From Entamoeba invadens IP1 (taxonomy: Eukaryota > Evosea > Mastigamoebida > Endamoebidae): a DNA stretch of 31,336 nucleotides. The DNA lies in the NCBI RefSeq assembly GCF_000330505.1, contig NW_004440451.1, forward strand, positions 30,670 through 62,005. The letters are read 5' to 3'. The position numbers and the translations under genes are program-made. This document shows, in pieces, positions 20,007-29,485 of this stretch; position 1 is the stretch's first letter, and the number at the start of each line of letters is the position of its first letter. The notes under the pieces were generated by a model that worked only from the letters and a program-made list of their open reading frames with translations, had not been told where the DNA came from and searched no databases.

Positions 20007-21050
20007 ATGTCAAAAATAGATGTGTATCACATGATGATTGTTTCCAAATATTTTTCAACAATATACGACTTTATATCGATTGAATTTGTCTGCAAAAAGT
20101 ATAATGGTAACATGGAAAAGTTTCACTTTAATCCAATTGCACTTACAAACAAAACAATAAAATATTTTAAATCAATTGAAACGCTGAATTTATACACCAA
20201 AAATGATGAAACTTTTGGAAGTACTTTTGATTCAAATAATACCAAAGAAAATTCATTCAATAAAAAAGAATTTTACAAAGTAAATGTTTTATACCCAGTT
20301 GACTATGACAAAGCTTATCAACACAAAATTTCCACTTTTGTTTTCAGAGATGTGTGTTACACTAAAACAAACAGAATAATGTTCGGCGACTCTATTCCGT
20401 GCACCAACAACATTAGAATAACAAGACTTGGAAACGATGTGTATTTTGGCTGTGACTTGATGACTTCCATACACATTCCCACAACCATTTCTATAATTGG
20501 GAATAACGCATTTAATGGTTGTGAAAAAATTTCGTCGATTGAGCTTTCTGAAAACGTAAAAAATTTTGGGATTAATGCGTTTGGTATGTGTTTATCTTTA
20601 CTTGAAATAAAAATTCCAAAATTAGTCAAAATCATTCCAAAGTGGTGTTTCGCTGAGTGCATCAAACTTTCACGCGTAAACCTTTCAGAGAATTTAATTG
20701 AAATTGGAGAAGAAGCGTTTTTCAATTGTCACTCTTTACAATCAATAAAAATTCCAAGTGGAGTTTCTTATATTGGACAATCTGCGTTTAATGAATGTGA
20801 AAAGCTGAGTGAAATTATATTGCCAAAGAGTATTTCGGACATATCATATGGCTGTTTTGCAGGGTGTTCAACTCTCACTAAAATTGCTATTCCCGATACA
20901 GTCAGTGTTATAAACTCAATGAGTTTCTTTCAATGTAAGAATTTGCAGATTTTGGAATTGCCAAAAAATCTGCAAGTGATTGGAAACGAGGCATTTGGCG
21001 GATGCACATCACTTGTTAGTATCACGCCATACGGTACAATTATATCGTAA
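20007..21050 (+). CDS. BspA-like leucine-rich-repeat protein
   Basis: 347 residues, intact from ATG to TAA. Residues 1-105 form the non-repeat head common to Entamoeba BspA-like proteins (YHMMIVSKYFSTIYDF, then NGNMEKFHFNPI). From about residue 115 there are about eight 23-residue repeats with the pattern L..I.IP..V..IG..AF..C, for example LQSIKIPSGVSYIGQSAFNE. These repeats fold into an LRR solenoid used for binding. In E. histolytica at least one member is reported at the cell surface. No signal peptide or membrane helix is visible, and no CaaX end (it ends GTIIS). Promoter words lie just upstream. The family is large in the genus and thought to have spread by transfer from bacteria. Partner unknown. 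Confidence 0.9.
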   Translation: MSKIDVYHMMIVSKYFSTIYDFISIEFVCKKYNGNMEKFHFNPIALTNKTIKYFKSIETLNLYTKNDETFGSTFDSNNTKENSFNKKEFYKVNVLYPVDYDKAYQHKISTFVFRDVCYTKTNRIMFGDSIPCTNNIRITRLGNDVYFGCDLMTSIHIPTTISIIGNNAFNGCEKISSIELSENVKNFGINAFGMCLSLLEIKIPKLVKIIPKWCFAECIKLSRVNLSENLIEIGEEAFFNCHSLQSIKIPSGVSYIGQSAFNECEKLSEIILPKSISDISYGCFAGCSTLTKIAIPDTVSVINSMSFFQCKNLQILELPKNLQVIGNEAFGGCTSLVSITPYGTIIS

Positions 21051-21794
21051 CGTAGAAATGCTTTTAGACATATTAATAAGTAAAGAAATGAACTATTAGA
21101 TTTAATTTCTTATATTTATATTGTTGTTCATTTTTTAAAGCAGTTCTATATAGGAGTCAAAATTTATAACATATACATTATTTTTATTGTTTTATTGTTA
21201 CAAAAAGTTTTTATCTTATCAAATATAAAATTAAATCAAAAATGAAAATAAAAGCAATATCGTTTTAGAAAGGTAAAAAGTTGTTGTCAATATACAAAGA
21301 AAGCAACTTATTTATTTACTTATTAACATCCAAATTTTTAAAATAAAGTCACAATTTCCCAATATTTTATACAATTCATTATTAACATAAATATATTGTT
21401 AGTGTAAATAGCTTGGTCTATTTTTTTGTTTGTAATAAGATTCTCTTTGGTGTTTTTAACTTGTAAAAATTGAGTTGCCTTTTACGCCACCACCAATTTT
21501 AAAAATTGTTTTATTGTTCCACTTCAAATAATATGCAAATTATAATTATATTAATTATGAAAATAAGTATAATGATTTACAACAATATTATTAAAAAAGT
21601 CACATCCAAATAAATTTAATAAATATTTTAAGTATAATAAAATTAAATAAAATTTTACCATCAAAAAGTGTGGACAAAAAATAATAAAAAATAATTATAT
21701 TTTTAGTTTTTAAATTATATCCAAATATGTACCACGTCATTGAAGTATGTCAACAGAGTGAATATAATCCACCCAAAACGAATTAATACAAAAG
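21051..21794. other. Intergenic; one short coding relic inside
   Basis: AT-rich. On the minus strand 21539-21456 reads 27 residues (FAYYLKWNNKTIF, KIGGGVKGNSIFTS) to a TAA, preceded by a stop and with no ATG. It looks like the C-terminal end of a lost gene. Nothing else is seen. Confidence 0.4.
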
Positions 21795-22028
21795 ATGCAA
21801 ATTTTTGTGAAGACTCTTACTGGTAAAACAATCACATTGGAGGTCGAGCCAAATGATTCCATTGATGCCATTAAGGCAAAAATTCAAGAAAAGGAAGGCA
21901 TCCCACCAGACCAACAGAGACTCATTTTTGCAGGAAAACAACTTGAAGAAGGTAAGACCCTTTCTGATTATAACATTCAAAAGGAATCAACACTTCACCT
22001 TGTTTTGAGATTGAGAGGTGGGTTTTAA
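21795..22028 (+). CDS. Monomeric ubiquitin with one-residue tail
   Basis: 77 residues: a single ubiquitin unit ([20 protein letters not shown] start, [10 protein letters not shown] end) plus Phe after the Gly-Gly. Lys48 (AGKQLEE) and Lys63 (NIQKEST) are present, as are Lys6, 11, 27, 29 and 33. Changes from the animal sequence include DSID for DTIE, AIKAKI for NVKAKI, LEEGKT for LEDGRT and DYNIQKEST. The divergence at several positions fits Entamoeba. A deubiquitinase must remove the Phe to expose Gly76 before activation by E1. It is a single unit, not a polyubiquitin array or ribosomal fusion. The coding part has markedly higher GC than its flanks. Confidence 0.97.
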   Translation: MQIFVKTLTGKTITLEVEPNDSIDAIKAKIQEKEGIPPDQQRLIFAGKQLEEGKTLSDYNIQKESTLHLVLRLRGGF

Positions 22029-22166
22029 GCATATTGTCTTTGCATTGTGCTTTGTAATTCAATTTACGTGATTACTTTTTATATCGAATTTAAATGTTAT
22101 CTGTTGTGTTAAAACAAAAAAAAATGTATTTAAATTAAAAACAATACAAACGAGATAATAATAAAA

Positions 22167-22237
22167 TGCATTTGCCGGGACTCGAACCCGGATCTCCACC
22201 TTGGAAGGGTGGAATTCTGCCCTTAGACCACAAATGC
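22167..22237 (-). tRNA. tRNA-Gly (anticodon UCC)
   Basis: 71 nt. Acceptor stem GCATTTG/CAAATGC with discriminator A (22167); D-arm TGGTCTAAGGGCAGAATT; anticodon stem CCACC/GGTGG around CTTCCAA, anticodon TCC; T-arm CCGGG/CCCGG with the TTCGAGT loop. No intron and no encoded CCA. A single gene, without the tandem-array neighbours seen for E. histolytica tRNAs. Confidence 0.97.
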
Positions 22238-22887
22238 TTGTTTATTTTTTAATTAATCAGAATAAGACAATTAATGTGTATATTTGATATCTATTTATTA
22301 TCGAAATATTAAATGTATTTGAAACATCAACAATAAACATTAATTTTTTTGTACTACTGACACAAGAATTATAATTATATCTAAAATATAAAAAACAGCT
22401 GGATTTCTTAACACATTTTAGTTAATATTTAAATTATGTATTTAGCCACTTGTATAATTTGACTGGGTTGAAAATAAAAAACAAGTATTTTTGATATTAT
22501 CATTATTTTTTTTCAAACCAAGTTTGTCCAAAGAACATTTATTTGAGCATATTTTTTAACTTTTCATTATTATTAAACCTGTTTATTTATATGAGTAGTG
22601 AAAAAAAAACTAAATTTTCATATTTGTATATAAAAAATAATTGTCAGAATTGTTGTACAAATTTAACTTTAGACGGTTGATTAATATTTTTTTAATCAGT
22701 TTACTCTTAAGTAGTATAATCAAACAAAACATGTATATTAATCAACAAAGACGATTATATATCTTATTTTGTTTTTTTAAAAATAGTCTATTATAAATCG
22801 AAGTTTTTATTATTTATTTGAAGCATTATTTTGTTTATAAACATTTCAACAACAAATTATTTAATTAATAATATAGAAATAACATGT
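22238..22887. other. Intergenic, AT-rich, no feature seen
   Basis: 650 bp between the tRNA and the 3' end of the TLDc gene. Stops in all frames and no repeat pair. Confidence 0.6.
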
Positions 22888-23718
22888 TCAAGCTTTCAAA
22901 ACAATGAGCCTTGAACAGATCAATGATTGTCTATCTTTTGTGTCAAAATCCACAAATGGATTGAAAGTTTGATTTTGGACATCATAGAAATCTCTAACAC
23001 AAGGATTGAAAGAGATGGTCCCCTTTTTGTCCATCCAAAACGCCGAGAATACGGAAATAATCATTTTGTTGGAGTCTGGGTAAAGTATAAAGGAACTTTT
23101 ATTTTGTGTTTTTCTCAAGAACTCGGAGGGAGTAGAATCCGTCAATTTGAAAGAAAACAAAAAGAAATTATCCGATTCGGCATTTATTGAATTTGTTTTG
23201 GATGGTTGAACAAGTTCATCTTGGTAAAATCCAAATATATCTCCATTAACCCTGAATATGAAAATGAGTTTGTTTTTGCAGCTGACAACAGAACGGAGTT
23301 CTCTTGAATCAAATCCCGAAACTTCTGAATCAAATTCAACTTGAAGATCATCGGTCATTGTCTTTGAAACCAAGAAATTGTATAAAACGTCATTGCCTGA
23401 ATACTTTTTGTTAATTTCAGTCAATAAAAAATTTTCGTTTTTGTCTTTTTGAACTTCTCCAAGACGTGGCTTTGAAAAATGTCTTATTCTGAACGATAAC
23501 TTATTTTTTAAAGAAAGTGAAGTGTCTGACTTTGATTTGGATAACGTCGTCACAGCATTTCCTTCATTTGAGAATTGAAGTGGTTTTGAAAATTTAACAG
23601 TCTTGTGCTTTTTGAATGATATACGAGTTTCAGAAGTTTCAAAAGATACAACACACTTTTCTGGTTGTGTCACATATTCACTTCTTATAGAGCCTGGTAT
23701 CGTAGTTGTGTTTCCCAT
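22888..23718 (-). CDS. TLDc-domain protein with N-myristoylation-type start
   Basis: 276 residues from ATG. The start MGNTTTIPGS has Gly2 and Thr6, the pattern for N-myristoylation, so membrane attachment is plausible (inference). Residues 30-95 are basic and Ser-rich. Residues about 125-276 match the TLDc layout: GFDSRELR (135-142), a strand with LIFIF (151-155), GDIFGFYQ, FFLFSF (185-190), SSFILYP, FWMDKKGTISFN, and the C-terminal SRLIVLKA. TLDc proteins in animals modulate V-ATPase and oxidative-stress resistance; in Entamoeba they form a large family of unknown role. ATTCA in AATACAATTCAGTATACC on the minus strand, about 30 nt before the ATG, resembles the initiator. The frame is intact. 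Confidence 0.8.
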   Translation of the reverse strand: MGNTTTIPGSIRSEYVTQPEKCVVSFETSETRISFKKHKTVKFSKPLQFSNEGNAVTTLSKSKSDTSLSLKNKLSFRIRHFSKPRLGEVQKDKNENFLLTEINKKYSGNDVLYNFLVSKTMTDDLQVEFDSEVSGFDSRELRSVVSCKNKLIFIFRVNGDIFGFYQDELVQPSKTNSINAESDNFFLFSFKLTDSTPSEFLRKTQNKSSFILYPDSNKMIISVFSAFWMDKKGTISFNPCVRDFYDVQNQTFNPFVDFDTKDRQSLICSRLIVLKA

Positions 23719-25316
23719 TTGTTTTTGTGGTATACTGAATTGTATTATTTTCAGTTTATATACAGGGTTGTCATTTTTTTCTTGTCATTTTTAGAGTGCA
23801 CTAAACTTGTCAATTAAATGAACAAAAAGAAACAGTATATCGACTTTTTTATTCATTACCTCCATTTCCCAAGTCATTTTTTGATTTTTTTTATTCTTAT
23901 GTTATTAAAATATCATATATATGATCTGTGCCAATATTTGGGAAAATATGCAAAACTGAAAAAAATTTCAATTAAGTATTGTAATGTAAAAATAATTTAA
24001 AAAGGCGTGAAAATAAGGGGTCGTTTTTTGTTGAATCAAAAGTATAATAATGGACAATATTGAATAATATATTATATACTTAGAATATCAATAAAATATA
24101 ATAATTGTACGAATGTAACTGGTTTTAAAGGATATTTAAAAAACTCAGCTATTTATTTAACAAAATAACTAGCCTGGTTAAGTAAAAAAATATTAGCGTT
24201 TTCACAATATCAAATATTCATTAAAAACCTGTTTTTTATTTGATTGGATTTGAGGTAATTATTATATTTTTGAGTTTTACATACTTTATTTGTTGCTACA
24301 ATTGGGTTATCATGGAATAATTTTTGTTTTGATCAATATCCAAGTAAAATTTTATCCATTATCTTATCTAACATATAATAATTATTCCCAATCATATAAA
24401 ATAAATGGCTTCAAAATTTATATTTATTATATATAGAACACCTTTTTTATTCCAATACATAATAAATATTTTTATTGTTTTGGTTTGATAGTATTTTTTA
24501 AAATAAAAATACAATAACAAATATCATTGAAATTTACAATTTTATATTTATATATAAAATAATACTACCCCAAATTTTGTTTTTAAAACAATATTATTAA
24601 GATAATTTGTGTTCATATTCTAATTCTAAATAGATTCGATTTAATTTGTAGAAAACCATGAAAATTGAATTTTTTAAATAAATTAATAAACAATAACCGT
24701 TTGCATTATTTATTGGGTCATTTGAACTTAAAATGAATTCAAATGGAAAAAAATATAATACCGAGTTGTACATAATCATACTAATTAATTCTAATTCGAC
24801 ATTTTATTGTATAATTATCATGTTAAAATCCACTTTAGTCCATCTAATCTACTGATTATGCTATTCAATATTTATGTATAATACGGCTAAAAACACTTTA
24901 ACATCAAATGACACAGTAAAACACAATATAACAACAATTTAAGGAGCTTTTTCTTTTGTTCTTTACTGATAAATTCATACTTTAAATATAAAATAATGAA
25001 ATAATAAAAATAATTATGTATTAATTATAATTTATTGACAAACAATTTTAAAAAATTGTTTTATTGATAACAAAACAAAAAGAAATTGCAAAATATTTTT
25101 TTTGTCAACATAAGTCATTTATACGTTTTAATAAATTTTGAGTTATATGTTTATTGTTTTTAACATTTTTAAAATTTAATAGTGTCAAATTTTTAAAAAA
25201 ATACTACAAACAAACAAATTAATAAATTACTGATTTTTATTAAAATTTACAAAAACAACACTGAACTTTTTAAAAATAGTTTTTACATACTATTTATGGT
25301 TTTCGTGGTATTATAT
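23719..25316. other. Intergenic, AT-rich, no supported gene
   Basis: The only ORF of note is 23818-24000 (plus, ATG, 60 codons; Phe/Leu/Ile/Lys-rich), divergent from the TLDc gene. Its composition is what T-rich DNA gives by chance, so it is not called. The rest is A/T runs. Confidence 0.5.
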
Positions 25317-25351
25317 AAAGAAACCCAACTTTCGATCTGTTGGGTTTCTTT
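25317..25351. repeat. Perfect hairpin AAAGAAACCCAAC
   Basis: 13-bp arms (25317-25329 and 25339-25351) with a 9-nt loop TTTCGATCT. The stem has several GC pairs in otherwise A/T-only DNA, followed by TTTAG. It looks like an intrinsic terminator or small structured RNA, but no gene is next to it. Confidence 0.75.
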
Positions 25352-26185
25352 AGTTATGAACGTGTCATATATTGAAGTGTCTTTCCTAATTCAGACAACG
25401 TCATTTTTATAATCTATTTTATTAATATTTTGACGCACTTGTTTAAAATGTTGGTAATTTGTGGTTATATTATTTTGTTTTTAAACTTGATGTTTTCATT
25501 TTTTACTTCGTAATGTTAATTGTTGTATGGCAATATTTTTAAAATACAGAGTACAGTGACTTGACATGTTTTTTAACCATTTATAAAATACAAATAATTG
25601 TGAAAAAAAAACAGATAATATGTTATTTGAAATTTAAATCGAACTTTATTATTTGTTGTATTTTTTTATTCTGTATTTTTGTTAAATTTGTGTGTTTAAA
25701 TTGTTTTTGACTCATTGATAATTTAGAGCATACTGATATAAACAATCCCTAGTTTTTTGTTGTTTTTGAGATGTTGATATGTGATACAAGTAATGTTTGT
25801 TTTGTCGAACTTTTCATCTACAAACAGTTCTGTTGTTGGTTTTTTTTCAACATCACCAAACAGAATTGTGGTTTTAATTTATGTTTTTATTTTGTGTTCC
25901 ACTGAAAACGGTGAATTAACATAACATCATGTAGTATTAACACACACTATAACCAAAATGTAAATATTGCATTTTAAGAACACTTTAAAATCGATTACTT
26001 TATGTTTTTTGTATATTAACAGGTTAGATTTTTACCTTGTAATTTTTTTTTAAAAAAGAGAAGTAATAAAAGGCAAATTTTAGTTTGGTTAAAAAAATAA
26101 AAGGGAAAACCTGTTAAAACTATAAGGCGGTTTTTTTGTCCGCCAACAATTGAAAGAAAACAAATAACAATTGTGATTAATTTGA
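25352..26185. other. Intergenic, AT-rich; small GC hairpin at 26126-26144
   Basis: Nothing coding seen. GGCGG-TTTTTTTGT-CCGCC (about 26126-26144) is a short GC-rich hairpin about 40 bp past the 3' end of the coding relic at 26186. Confidence 0.45.
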
Positions 26186-26386
26186 CTAAGATTTGCCAAA
26201 TATCAATTTTTGGAAAATATTTAGGGGCTTTCCCATGTTAAGTTGCTCACTTTGTAAATACAAATATTTTAAATGTGTGTTGACAACATTTGGATCCATT
26301 TGCCTTTCGAATTTTTTATCAATGAGTGTCAAGAGCAGCAAGTTCTTCAACATAGAGACTATTTCTCTGTTTTTGAATTTCCTAAA
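26186..26386 (-). pseudogene. Coding relic or isolated exon, unknown protein
   Basis: 67 codons open on the minus strand from just after a TAA to a TAG, with no initiating ATG at its head. The residues look like real protein: NREIVSMLKNLLLLTLIDKK, FERQMDPNVV, THLKYLYLQSEQLNMGKPL, IFQKLIFGKS. The upstream edge (TGTAATTTAG then GAAATTC) is a fair intron acceptor, so this may be a last exon. A short ATG frame further upstream on the same strand, near 26500 (MLLTSSPKKIRTHKLYA), could be an earlier piece, but I cannot join them through a GTTTGT donor. Family not identified. Confidence 0.45.
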
Positions 26387-27236
26387 TTACACAGAACAAA
26401 ACAAGCTTTACTAACTATGTGTTTATAATTCACGCATACAATTTATGTGTTCGTATTTTTTTCGGCGAACTCGTTAATAACATTATTATTATTTTTTAGT
26501 TTTTCGTTTTTGGGTTTTTTATTTTTTTTATTTTTAGAATAGTTTCATTAACCACACATTTTTAAAGGAGGATTTTTTTCTGTTGATTTACAGTTGTAAA
26601 AAATATGATACTTTCAATTCGCACCATTTTATATTGAGATTATTTGTCGTTGGATGTTTGAAAGTGGTTTGATTTAAAAGAAAATCTAATAAAATGTGAA
26701 GTTATTGCAAATTCTATTAATCTGCTTGTATCATTACATCACACAAAAATGTAAATGCATGTGATATTTGTTGATTATCTGTTATGAAATCTCAAATAAC
26801 TTATTACGTCTTTTCATTTTATTTTTCAAATACGTAAAAATTTGAATATATCTAGAATTTAAATAAGTCATTTATTTGTGATCAATTTTTTTCGAATTTT
26901 TTAATGTGCAAATATTATTATTTGGTTAATAAGAAACGGACAGAAATCCTTCTTATAATATTTACCTGTTAAAGTATTTCAAATTTATTAAATTCAAAAA
27001 ATACTAATTTTATATTACAAAACCTTTAGTTTATAATAAAAATTGAATTACGAATTATAATTGTTTTTTATTATAAGTTGTATAGGTTGTATTTTTGTGT
27101 TATCCACATTCTTGTGTTATATAATTAGTTGTGGTTGATGAATAATTGATTATTTTAGGAACTAATCCTATAAAATTATCCCATTGTTTCCAAGTTTTTT
27201 TTACATTTTATTATATTCCTGTTGTTTACATTTAAT
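26387..27236. other. Intergenic, AT-rich, no supported gene
   Basis: A/T runs up to the left arm of the transposon-like structure. Apart from the short frame near 26500 noted with the relic, I see nothing. Confidence 0.5.
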
Positions 27237-27238
27237 TA

Positions 27239-27425
27239 CAGTCCGTCTTTTAAAGTTATCTGATCTCAAAAGTTATCTGGTACCTTTTGGACCATAAAGA
27301 TTGGAATGAAAAGCTGTCCCAAAAATTTATTATAATTGTTTCGGGTTTTTTAACATTTACCTAATGCCCGATGTTTAGACAAAATTAAAGCTATTTTATA
27401 TCCACTAGATAACGTTAAAAATTTT
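27239..27425 (+). repeat. Left inverted arm (MITE-like)
   Basis: Inverted copy of 28696-28864. It contains GGACCATAAAGATTGG, TGTTTCGGGTTTTTTAAC and ACCTAATGCCCGA, all repeated on the other arm in reverse complement. The inner limit is approximate. Confidence 0.85.
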
Positions 27426-27492
27426 TACTCCTAAGCTATTTTGTTGATTAAATAACGTAAAAAACAAATAAAAAAAATAGAATTCATTTATG

Positions 27493-27592
27493 TTACGCCC
27501 AATTCTTCGGTAGGCTCACATGACTCCGAGCAGTCTTCTTTGTGAACCATCTCATCGTCCCCGTTTCCGGTTTCATGTACTGGGCTATCTGT
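27493..27592. other. GC-richer unassigned block inside the element
   Basis: About 100 bp near 48 percent GC inside DNA near 25 percent. Several frames are open. On the minus strand, from a TTTTTTACAG acceptor-like site (last base 27589), 32 codons read IAQYMKPETGTMRWFTKKTA, RSHVSLPKNWA, stop (27495-27493). A GTGAGT donor-like word at 27662 would make a 74-nt intron, but it is not the Entamoeba GTTTGT type. Probably a captured exon or gene fragment; identity unknown. Confidence 0.35.
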
Positions 27593-27607
27593 AAAAAACA
27601 AATATAA

Positions 27608-28489
27608 TTAAGAACTTTAAAAAAGACCAAGTATGACATTTTTAAAAATGTCATTTACTCACCCACAAATGACGCCAAATCAAAAGAAATTCAACAAATT
27701 GTTAATTCACTTGACGAGTTCTTTTTCTTGAACGCGAAATTTGATAAATACACAGTCCCAAGACAAATCACTTCTTTGGGAGTGGGCTGTTTTGCAAACG
27801 CGAAGTTCCTTTCAAAAATCGAGTTTCCACCTTTTTTTGTTTTCATTAAAAATAAATGCTTCAAAAATTGTAGTTCGTTAAGAGAAATTAACTTACCACC
27901 AACCGTCATTACACTTAAAAGGTCTTGCTTTGCTGCATGTTTGGCTGTTTCCGAAGTGTGTTTGCCAATTGTTTTGAAATGCATTGAAGGTGCCGCTTTT
28001 TCATGATGCATTACAATTTCACAAATAGAAATACCCAGTGCGATTACAGTTATTAAATCATCTTGCTTTGCAGAATGTGCATCGTTTTTATCTGTGGTAT
28101 TCACATGTGGTTGTCGGTTATCTTATGTACAAGACAATTCATTTCTAAATTGTGTATCACTAAGGGAAATTACACTTCCAGACACAACAGAGTGTATCGA
28201 GAAGTATGCATTCAGAAATTGTAAAAATCTTTTGTTTTCCAGAGCACCAAGTAATCTTATAAAAATCGGCGACGGTTGTTTTTCAGAGTGTGTGTCACTT
28301 AAAAATGTCTTTTTCAATCAAAATTTGAAGGTAATTGGTGGCTTTGCGTTTTACAATTGCACAGGTTTGACTGCTATAAAACTCCCTAAAAACATCACGT
28401 TTATTGGGAAAAGTTGTTTTAGTGGGTGTATTTGGATAAAAAGTGTTGTGCTCAACAGAAAGGTTTTTTGGAAGAATCTGGTCTTTTAA
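27608..28489 (+). pseudogene. BspA-like LRR gene fragment inside the inverted arms
   Basis: 294 codons in one frame with no ATG at the head (first residues LRTLKKTKYDIF) and one in-frame TGA at 28004-28006. Both sides of the TGA carry the 23-residue BspA repeat: SLREINLPPTVITLKRSCF before, and SLREITLPDTTECIEKYAF and IGKSCFSGC after. The TGA falls in AFS-stop-C, where the repeat usually has Gly or Asp, so one base change from GGA would explain it. The head differs from that of the intact LRR gene at 20007. It lacks the usual MIVSKYF and FNPI region, so it is 5'-truncated. Not expected to make a functional protein. Confidence 0.75.
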
Positions 28490-28695
28490 AGTGAATCAAA
28501 ATCGTTAAAAAGTAATTTTTATTAATTTAGTGACAAAGTTATCAATATTTTTTTGCATTTTGTTATTTTGTAATTATATTTCATGGGGTTCGAATAAAAA
28601 CAAAAGAAGTGTTTGCATTCTTTTGTATTTAAAAAAATTTACAACTTAACAAAAGATGGATCAATAATAATCACATTTACACATTTAAATAGTGT

Positions 28696-28864
28696 CAGTC
28701 TTTTAAATTTATCTGGTGGACAAAAATAGCTTTAATTTTGTCTAAAAATCGGGCATTAGGTAAATGTTAAAAAACCCGAAACAATTATAATAAATTTTTG
28801 GGACAGCTTTTCATTCCAATCTTTATGGTCCAAAAGGTACCAGATAACGTTTTAAGACAGACTG
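28696..28864 (-). repeat. Right inverted arm (MITE-like)
   Basis: Reverse complement of the left arm. It begins inside with CAGTCTTTTAAATTTATCTGG and ends outside with CCAGATAACGTTTTAAGACA followed by GACTG and the TA flank. The two ends of this single arm are themselves imperfect inverted repeats. Confidence 0.85.
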
Positions 28865-28866
28865 TA

Positions 28867-29120
28867 GTGATAAATATTTCAAAAGAAAAATACTTCTTTG
28901 TTTATTTTTTTATTTATTCGATAATTGTTGTTACAATAATCGAATAAATCTTTGTAAAAGAATTATTTATACGAAGATTTTCAAAATTATTTTTTTTGTG
29001 CGTTAAAACATGTAATAATTTAATTGGGGGTTTTTATAGATTACTTTTAAAGTTTTTAAAATTATATTTTTTGTTTTCAAGTTGTTCAAAATAATGAATT
29101 CATAAAAATGTAATTTTTTA
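28867..29120. other. Intergenic, AT-rich
   Basis: No coding signal. It includes a short inverted TTATTCGATAATTGTTG/CAATAATCGAATAA at about 28914-28946. Confidence 0.5.
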
Positions 29121-29162
29121 TAATGAGACCTTATATTTTGAATGAAATATAAGGTCTCATTA
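29121..29162. repeat. Perfect 18-bp hairpin TAATGAGACCTTATATTT
   Basis: Arms 29121-29138 and 29145-29162 with a 6-nt loop (TGAATG). The outer T/A runs add further weak pairing. It lies about 320 bp before the ATPase gene. Confidence 0.85.
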
Positions 29163-29485
29163 TATAAAAATTGTAATTGTTTGTATTATCAGTTGTAGTT
29201 GAGATCTTTAAATGATTAAAGTTGATAAGACCAAACATAATAAATAATTATAAAAGTATGAATCATCATCATATTTTTTAGTTTAACCGTCACAATCTTT
29301 TTAATAATTCAAAGCACTTTGAAAAATGTAACAAAAATAATTAAGCATCATCAAACAATTTAATTGAATAATAATTTAACAAATGATAAAGTAAAATAAC
29401 AATTAGGGTATTGAATATAAATAAATATGACTGTCGAATGTAGTAACAATAATATATAAAGAAAAAATTGAATAGTATAATCCAA

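Larger units (their letters stand above)
27239..28864. mobile_element. Tc1/mariner-type non-autonomous element, or MITE pair, carrying an LRR gene fragment
   Basis: The outer ends are CAGTCCGTCTT (left) and, inverted, CAGTCTGTCTT (right), each flanked by TA (27237-27238 and 28865-28866), total 1,626 bp. The arms (27239-27425 and 28696-28864) are inverted copies: over about 125 bp from GGTACCTTTTGG inward I count one mismatch. The left arm has a 17-bp insertion formed by a second AAAGTTATCTG. No transposase is inside; instead there is a broken BspA-like LRR gene and a GC-richer 100-bp block. Each arm also carries an inverted copy of its own end near its inner edge (TTATCTGG against CCA.TAGATAA or CCAGATAAA), so each arm could be a separate MITE of about 170-190 bp. 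Either one element with captured genes, or two MITEs either side of a gene. Confidence 0.75.

Noticed and set aside
23818..24000. 60-codon plus-strand ORF
   Set aside because: Composition is Phe/Leu/Ile/Lys as expected from A/T-rich DNA, with no homologue-like motif or promoter words.
24597..24779. 60-codon minus-strand ORF
   Set aside because: Low-complexity translation in an AT-rich desert with no supporting signal.
26193..26414. Plus-strand 73-codon ORF
   Set aside because: Begins at TTG, and the minus strand of the same bases gives a far more protein-like sequence.
27691..28104. Minus-strand 137-codon ORF
   Set aside because: Antisense of the BspA-like repeats; the plus strand shows the 23-residue periodicity.
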